Shown here: one piece after another, positions 57,701-64,000 of the stretch
Layout: every line of letters begins with the position of its first letter
Numbering within the stretch: position 1 is the first letter of the stretch
Assembly: GCF_001659605.2 (NCBI RefSeq)
Contig: NC_035172.2
Coordinates: forward strand, 30,183,342 to 30,247,341
Source: Manihot esculenta
Lineage: Eukaryota > Streptophyta > Magnoliopsida > Malpighiales > Euphorbiaceae
Length of the DNA stretch: 64,000 nucleotides
Direction: 5' to 3'
Made by a program: the position numbers and the translations under genes
Notes under the pieces: model-generated
The model's input: the letters and a program-made list of their open reading frames with translations, nothing else
Told to the model about the DNA's origin: nothing
Database searches by the model: none

Positions 57701-59460
57701 ACCATCTAAATAAAAAATAAAGTCGGATTATAAAGCTAATTCAAAATACAGCTGATAGGCTTTGTATAGCGACATATTTTCATTTTTTTAAAACTTACTA
57801 AATAGCTTAATTGAGCTATTTAAATGCCTAACAACTCTAAAAATTGTTTAAGCTATTAAACTAAATACATTTCTAATGAATTTACACGTTGCATCGCACA
57901 TATATTTTATACCAATCTACTAGAAAATACAATAAAAAAAATTTGAATTAATGTAATATCATTACAAGAACTTTCTATTTCAATAAATTTAATTGGCAAT
58001 TAATATAATAACAAAATTCAAATTGACGTAACATCATTACAAGAATTTTTAATTTCAATAAATTTGATTCACAATTATAATCGTCAAGAAATTAAATTTG
58101 GTTGGCGATTAATACAATAAAAAAATTCAAATTGTTGTAACATCATTGCAAGAACTTTTATTTTAATAAATTTGATTGACAATTATAATCGCCAATAAAT
58201 TATAAAAATTTAAATTGATTTAGCATCACTGCAAGAGTTTTCCATTTCAATAAATTTGGTTGACGATTGTAATCCCCAATAAATTACCTAATGACAATAC
58301 TCATTTACAGTAAATCTTGTTAGTAAATTATTTACTAGTGGATTTAAAGTTGTTGGTATTTACCAAATTATTCTAAATTGTTGGTAAATCTCTAAGAAAT
58401 TGGTAAATTTATTTAAAAAATTTAAATAAAAATCTGTTAATTTTTATAATTAAAGAAAAATAAATAAATGAGTAAATTAAGCAATTATTTACTATTAAAA
58501 ATTATGCTAATGAAGATAATGCAAAGTTATGAAAAACCAGAAAATAAAAAATGAAATTGGAGAAAAATATAAGAAAAAATTGATGACGATGAAAAAGATG
58601 ATAGAAAATAAGAAAAATAAGATGAAAAAAAAGATATTGAGAATGAAAAAAGATGAGAAGAAAAATAATATATAAGAAAAAAATGAGATAAAAAGGAGAA
58701 AAATATATAAAATGAGAGAATAAATGAATTTAAGCAGTATTATTTGCTGATAAATTTAAAATAAATATATCGCTAGTCGAAAAAATTGATTTTTTTTACT
58801 TTTAAAATTATAAAAAAATCATTAATAATTTTATCACTGATTTTAATATTTATTAATAAATAAAAGATATAAAAATTTTCCTTTAATAATTTGTTGATAA
58901 ATATTTTTTTTTAATTATTAGTTGAGTATATTAATAATATTTCAAAAAAGGCCTGAGAGGATAACCGTGGAAAAACTAAGCCAGTTGTTTTTTTTTTTTT
59001 TTTCTTTAATTTTTGCTATGATTATTTTAAAGTCTTAGAAAAGTACTTCACTGGAACAGAATGGAGGATGTGGATTCGGTTTGAAATGTAGTGCTTTAGA
59101 GATTAATAATATTATGTTAAAATTGAAAAAATTAATAAATTAAATTAATTCTTTTTTTTTTTCGGTTCATTTTAATAAAAAATTAATAAAATTAAACTAA
59201 ATTAATTAGTAATAATAATATATTATTTTTGATAATATAAAAAAATTAGATTATAATTAAAATTTAAATATTTTAATTAAATTTTAAAATATTAAAAATA
59301 AGGAGTAAAAATAATAAAATTATTAAAAAGTTTAATCAATTAAACTAAATCGAATCAGAATTTAATTTAAATTAATTTTTATTTATAATTAATTTGATTT
59401 AATTTTTAAAATATTAAAATTTTAATTTATTCGATTTAATTTTAAAATTAAGCCTGTAAT
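57701..59460 (+). repeat. Dispersed AT-rich repeat, segments A and B joined
   Basis: Contains in one run both blocks that lie separated, and in reverse order, at 51975-52900 (B) and 53941-54530 (A). Probably the most complete copy of this repeat family in the window. No ORF. Confidence 0.6.
57935..58290 (+). repeat. Imperfect tandem repeat, four units of about 75-105 bp
   Basis: Units start at about 57935, 58012, 58120 and 58204, each with AATTxxTGTAACATCATTxCAAGAA, then TTTCAATAAATTTG and a GACAATTATAATCGCC-like end. Confidence 0.7.
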
Positions 59461-60046
59461 AATGTTATGGTAAGAAAAAAAAAAAAAAAAAGAGAGAGTG
59501 AGATTGTGGAATGGTTTTTAAGGGATTTCACGGGACAGCAAGTTGTTGGAAAATGGCTGGCCTATAACCGCATCGGTGGCCTAAAGAGCTGCGCCATAAA
59601 ATGCCTATACCACACTTTCATCGAGTTCCTCATCCTCTGAAAATAATTTCAGACATGACTCTGGAACAATTTAAAACTTATAGCTCCACTTATGTCGCTC
59701 TGCTGCCTCATGGTGGTCCTTCAGGCCTCACACTACTGTGAGATTGATATATGAATGGGCCCAATCGAACCGGGCCCAGATTGTCAGCTCTGCACAGAAC
59801 CCGAGTTTTGAAATAAAAAGAAACGTTTCGTGAAAAAAAGACGTTTCTTTAACAACTAAATGAAAATATAATAAAATGCTTAACAACTTTAAACTTCTCC
59901 TCTCGCTAACAAATATGCAGAGCTTGCCCACCGTTTCTCCTCCATAAAAGCCCCACTTTCCCCGGCGGCTTCTCGTTATCTCTTCCTCTTTAACTGGGTT
60001 TTGGTATTGTCTAAAGATTCGATTTCTGGCCGGCGAATTTGCCAGA
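59461..60046 (+). promoter_or_regulatory. Upstream region and 5' UTR of the HOS15-like gene
   Basis: Less AT-rich than the flanking repeats, starting after an A-run at 59475. Presumably holds promoter and leader; no clear TATA box. Pyrimidine-rich runs near 59930-60000 fit a plant 5' leader. No other gene seen. Confidence 0.45.
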
Positions 60047-63000
60047 ATGACCTCCATAACCTCCGTCGAATTGAATTACCTCGTTTTCCGTTACCTTCAA
60101 GAGTCAGGTCAGCTGAATCTCCTTTTATTCATCTTAGTCTTCATTTTTTCGCAGACTCCCCTGTAAGAGATTTAATTTTCTTACTTTTTGGTTGTTGTTT
60201 CTGTCTTTTTGTGTGGATAATGTTAGGGTTTTGTTGTTTATCCTGGCTTTCATGTTTTTAATTTCATAAGGTGCCATAGAGAGGAGCTAGAGTTGTAGAT
60301 CTGCGAACCTTGAATTATTATTATTGTTATTATTTTTTATGTCCAGTTTTTTACTTTCTAGAGAGTGCTTAGTTTGAGCCATCTTCCTTATTTGCTCTTG
60401 GATTTCGAATTATTTTCGTTAGAGTGCTAGTTGCGGTTGAGAATTCTAAAAGATGGGTAATTTTGGGACTTGCTGTACCATGTGGGGAGACATTTTGTTT
60501 GTTTTGCATGATTTCCAATTATTAATGCCGAAATGGGACTAGTCTGATATTCTATTTTCCAACGTGCAAAAAAATTCTAGTTGTTTCAATATATGCTCAA
60601 GTTTCTACACTATGTTTGGGGGGAGTGTCAGAAGGTAAGTTTTTTAGAGTAATGGAAGCTAAGATAGAGGTTTTTTGATCTTATTTTGTTTGGGAGGAAG
60701 GTATAGCTAATGATGGAAGGTAATGTTAAGCATAATATTACCTAAATATTTTTTCCATATCCTTGTTATGTAAAGGGATATGTTTTAATTTTTAAATAAT
60801 GATAACTGTGCAATTTTAAAATTAATTGAGTATCCATATGGATAATAAAGAGATTAATGTGTATAAAAATCTTAAACACTCATCAATTTGAACTTTCGAG
60901 TGTTAAAGAAAGTGAGGGCTTTGGAGGTTTTGAAAAACTTCAAAAACTTCAACATTCATATAGCTTGCTCCCAAACAAGTGATCCATGCTTCCATCAATA
61001 TTCAAACCTGTATCTTATCTCTCAAACCTTTCTACCAAACAAAGTGTTTTAGCCTTTTAGCTCACTGATGCTCAGGTTGTAGTTAGCAGCATTAGGTCTG
61101 TGGTTTAAATAACTCTTTCCACCAACTATGAATTATCTCCCAGAAAGAGCTTACATCTTTGTGGGATTTAAGTTTCAATGCATTTTGGCACTCATTATAT
61201 GGAATATTTATAGTCTCTACATCTTCATAAAGTTGCTTGGTCTAAAATGTTTTGTGAACTATAACAAAGAGATGTTCTAATGCATTACCTATCATATGCT
61301 TTCAGGTTTTACGCATTCAGCTTTTGCTTTAGGATATGAGGCAGGTATTAATAAATGTACCATAGATGGCAATATGGTTCCACCTGGTGCTCTTATTACA
61401 TTTGTACAAAAAGGAATTCAGTACTTGGAGATGGAAGCAAATTTGAGTAACGTTAGCATGCATAAAACTTTTGTTTCTGATTTCTCAATTTCACATCTTG
61501 CCTCTTAAATAATTTACTATGTTGCATGCTGTAGACACTATGCTGATCAAGATTTGTTTTAAGCTTGCCAGAGTGATGCAGATGTGGATGAAGATTTCTC
61601 ATTCTTGCAACCTTTGGATCTTATTACAAAAGATGTATATGAATTACGGCAAATGATAAAGGATAAGAAAAAAAATCTGCACAAGGACAGAGATAAAGAG
61701 AAAGAGAAAGATAAAGAAAAAGACCCGGACAAAGAGAAAGATAAAGAATTGGAGAAGGAACATGAAAGAGAGCGAGCACGAGTGAGAGAGAAGGACAGAC
61801 ATGAAAGGGAAAAGGAAAATGAAAAGGATAGAGAGAGGATAGAGAAGGAAAAGGAGAGAGAAAAGCAGCAAGAGGACAATCCTGATAAAGAAATGATTTC
61901 TGATCAAGCAGATAAAAATAATGTCAAACATGAAGAAAATGGTAATTCTGGAGGTAAATTTATTTCTGTTCTTCGTCTCATTCATTTCCTCATGTTAGCC
62001 TAAGTATTTCAAGTAGATTACATAGTTGCATCAATCTATAACTTAAGGTGTTATTTACTAGAAATGTTGTGGCATACAGACACCTTAATTTCACATATAT
62101 CAGTAGATGAGCTAACTTACAGTTTTTCAATAGTTTGGAGTTCTGTGTTTTCAGAATTAACTAATGGTTTAGGATATGGTTCCTGCATTTGCTGGAGGCA
62201 ACAGTTATTTGAAAATAATCAGGTTACTATTTGCAACTCTACTAATGAACATCATTGTTTTCGTATATAAAATCTTAATGTTACCTTACAAGATGGGAAC
62301 TTTTATGGGTCCAGGTTTAAAGTACAGACTTGAATATTCAACCCCTTTTCTGTAAGAATATTTTTAAATAATTTTAGTTCTATTTCAGTGACAGATTGTA
62401 TATGTTGGGAACTGCAAATAGGTCACTTCTTTCTAACTTTAATATATTTTCCAACTATTTATTGTATTAGAATATGCTTATTCATAAATATAGAAATTAA
62501 AATTTGGAGAATTTTCTTTGCCAAGGATGTTAGAATGGTTTAGATGCCAATGAAATGACAGTGATTTGGTCTAATATTGTGGGTTTACATGATCTATTGC
62601 TTCAATTTGCACATTAAAGTACATGAGCCAAAGACATACCTGTTAGTAGTTGAAGTAACATTATCTATAACAAAATGTTTGATGAAAGATATGACTTAAT
62701 GAACTAAAGAGTTAAAGCTGCGGGAGAGATCCCAACTGAGCAGTGCTTGGTAATTGATTTATAAAAGCTATCAATTTCCTAAGAGAATAGCAGTTCCCGT
62801 TCATATTTATTTTTTTGTCTGGTTACTTTCTGGTGTGTTGGGCATGCTAGTAACTGTGATCCATCTTTATAAATATTTTGAAAATGATATATAAATATCT
62901 AATTTGATTGCCAATCTATTTCTTTTTTTTCCTAATCAATTTGTAAAAAGACATAATGATCCCCCACATCCACTCCCTCACCCTCACTGCACCCCCTCCC

Positions 63001-64000
63001 TGCTTTCTCCTTTCTCTCTTTGATTATAAACAAACTCTTCTGATCAATAGCACCAGAACCAATGGAAATTTCCACTACATCAACATCCCAGGTATGTGAG
63101 ATTCCTGGTTCTGACGTGATGATTTTGGAGGGACATACATCTGAGGTTTGCACATTCTCCACTCCTTAAGTTTTTTTTTTTTCAAATATTTTTCTTTCTT
63201 ATTTACTGCATTTTTTAGCTAGATGAATTCACTATAGTGCACTTTTTTTTTTGGTTTGCTTCGCCCTTCAGGTTTGTGCCTGTGCATGGAGCCCAACAGG
63301 ATCACTTCTTGCATCTGGGTGGGTACTTTTTTTCGTGGACTTAGTTCCCTTGTGGATGGTTTGATTTATCTGCATTCGATTTGGATGATTATAGGTTGAT
63401 ACTTTTTAGATTTTTATCTTTAATTTGCTTGTATGTGGTGGCTATTGCTTGACAAATAAAGACTGAAATTTTTAATCTGTAATTATGGAGCAACAAAAGA
63501 TTTTATCTTTTTATTTTATTTGTTTTCTTTTCTTTTTCTTTTTAAATTTAAACTTTCTAAAAACGAGCAGAATACTAGTATTTTGATTATATAATTCCCT
63601 AATTATAAAAAATATTAATCAAGGAAATGGATTGAATTGATTTTGTCAGTTTGAATAATTTGGCAAACCATTTTCAGCAATAGATGGATAGTCCATTCCT
63701 TTAGTTTCTGAATGTTGTATGACAAATTAGAGCGGAGCTGAATTTGATTACCTCTCCTTAATTAAATGTGTATAATTTCTACAGCCGACTCATTAGGTGT
63801 ACTCAACATTCAAGGAGCGTCTTTACTGCCTGGTCTATTGCTATATATTGATGTTTAAGTTTTAGTGTTAAAAAGTTATGATCCAGGTTATGACCCTGTT
63901 GAGCCTAATAATCCCATGAGTCTACATTGACTAGACTAATACTCGGTAATGGTTTTTGTTCATAATAATTTCTGCTGGATTTGGTGATAAAGGAATGAAG
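60047..64000 (+). CDS. HOS15: HOS15/TBL1-like LisH-WD40 protein, 5' part
   Basis: Five exons with GT-AG borders and consistent phases: 60047-60107, 61306-61451, 61572-61953, 63051-63145 and 63272-63318; the gene runs past the window. The 243 codons encode MTSITSVELNYLVFRYLQES and the LisH domain (to about residue 35), then KGIQYLEMEANLSN, DEDFSFLQPLDLI, and a Lys/Glu/Asp/Arg-rich helix (about residues 95-170). The segment APEPMEIST and the first WD40 repeat (ILEGHTSEVCACAWSPTGSLLASG) follow. Arabidopsis HOS15 is a nuclear WD40 protein working with histone deacetylases and as a CUL4-DDB1 substrate receptor in cold, flowering and immunity control; the close match in order and sequence supports orthology. 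Intron 3 is about 1.1 kb. No lesion seen; 63319-64000 is intron. Confidence 0.9.

Noticed and set aside
59728..60057. Minus-strand ORF upstream of the HOS15-like gene
   Set aside because: Overlaps the promoter, leader and first exon of that gene on the other strand; no recognisable features.
61559..61985. Minus-strand Ser/Phe-rich ORFs
   Set aside because: Shadows of the Lys/Glu-rich exon 3 of the HOS15-like gene.
1..64000. tRNA or rRNA genes
   Set aside because: I saw no cloverleaf-like A/B-box pair or rRNA segment; the only tRNA-like matches are the three retrotransposon primer sites.

Overview
The window is nuclear DNA from a flowering plant, most likely a eudicot. It holds spliced plant genes (a tandem pair of CYP81-type cytochromes P450 and the start of a HOS15/TBL1-like WD40 gene) separated by about 52 kb of layered plant transposable elements. 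I cannot name the species from sequence alone.

Layout. 1-4.1 kb: two tandem minus-strand P450 genes, each with one phase-0 intron at the same position. 4.1-7.2 kb: AT-rich intergenic DNA. 7.2-51.97 kb: an old, decayed Ty3/gypsy element of Tat type (gag, pol, and an antisense extra ORF), itself carrying a Ty1/copia solo LTR (8434-9751, TSD ATTTT). Into its antisense ORF a CACTA (En/Spm) DNA transposon has inserted (13272-50572, TSD CCC). It has matching CACTACAAAA termini, AGTAACGG subterminal repeats, a TNP2 transposase broken by four stops, and an intact five-exon TNPA-like gene.

The CACTA element received two further insertions. (a) A chromovirus-like Ty3/gypsy element, 'gypsy-1', on the minus strand (13670-30782, TSD CTAGC). 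Its 2330-bp LTRs show one difference to my eye. (b) A Sirevirus-like Ty1/copia element on the plus strand (39116-50289, TSD GGATT), with a sense extra ORF after pol. Gypsy-1 is split inside gag by a related plus-strand element, 'gypsy-2' (20692-27783, TSD GCATG). Gypsy-2 has near-identical LTRs but a wrecked coding region. The copia pol is split by a 154-bp gypsy LTR tail (TSD GTTGG). Ignoring gypsy-2, gypsy-1 has a single uninterrupted gag-pol frame of about 1659 codons, so it was probably competent very recently.

52-59.5 kb: AT-rich DNA with a dispersed, partly duplicated repeat family and a second Tat antisense-ORF remnant. 60.0-64.0 kb: first five exons of a HOS15-like gene (LisH domain, Lys/Glu-rich linker, start of the WD40 repeats), running off the window.

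The most unusual signal is a short inverted repeat, TTCGG-N3-CCGAA. It is arrayed around ten times in the LTRs of both gypsy elements and also in the LTR and 3' region of the unrelated copia element. The stem is kept while the three-base centre varies, and one 16-base linker is shared exactly between a gypsy and a copia LTR. This looks like a cis-acting cassette shared or exchanged between two retrotransposon superfamilies.
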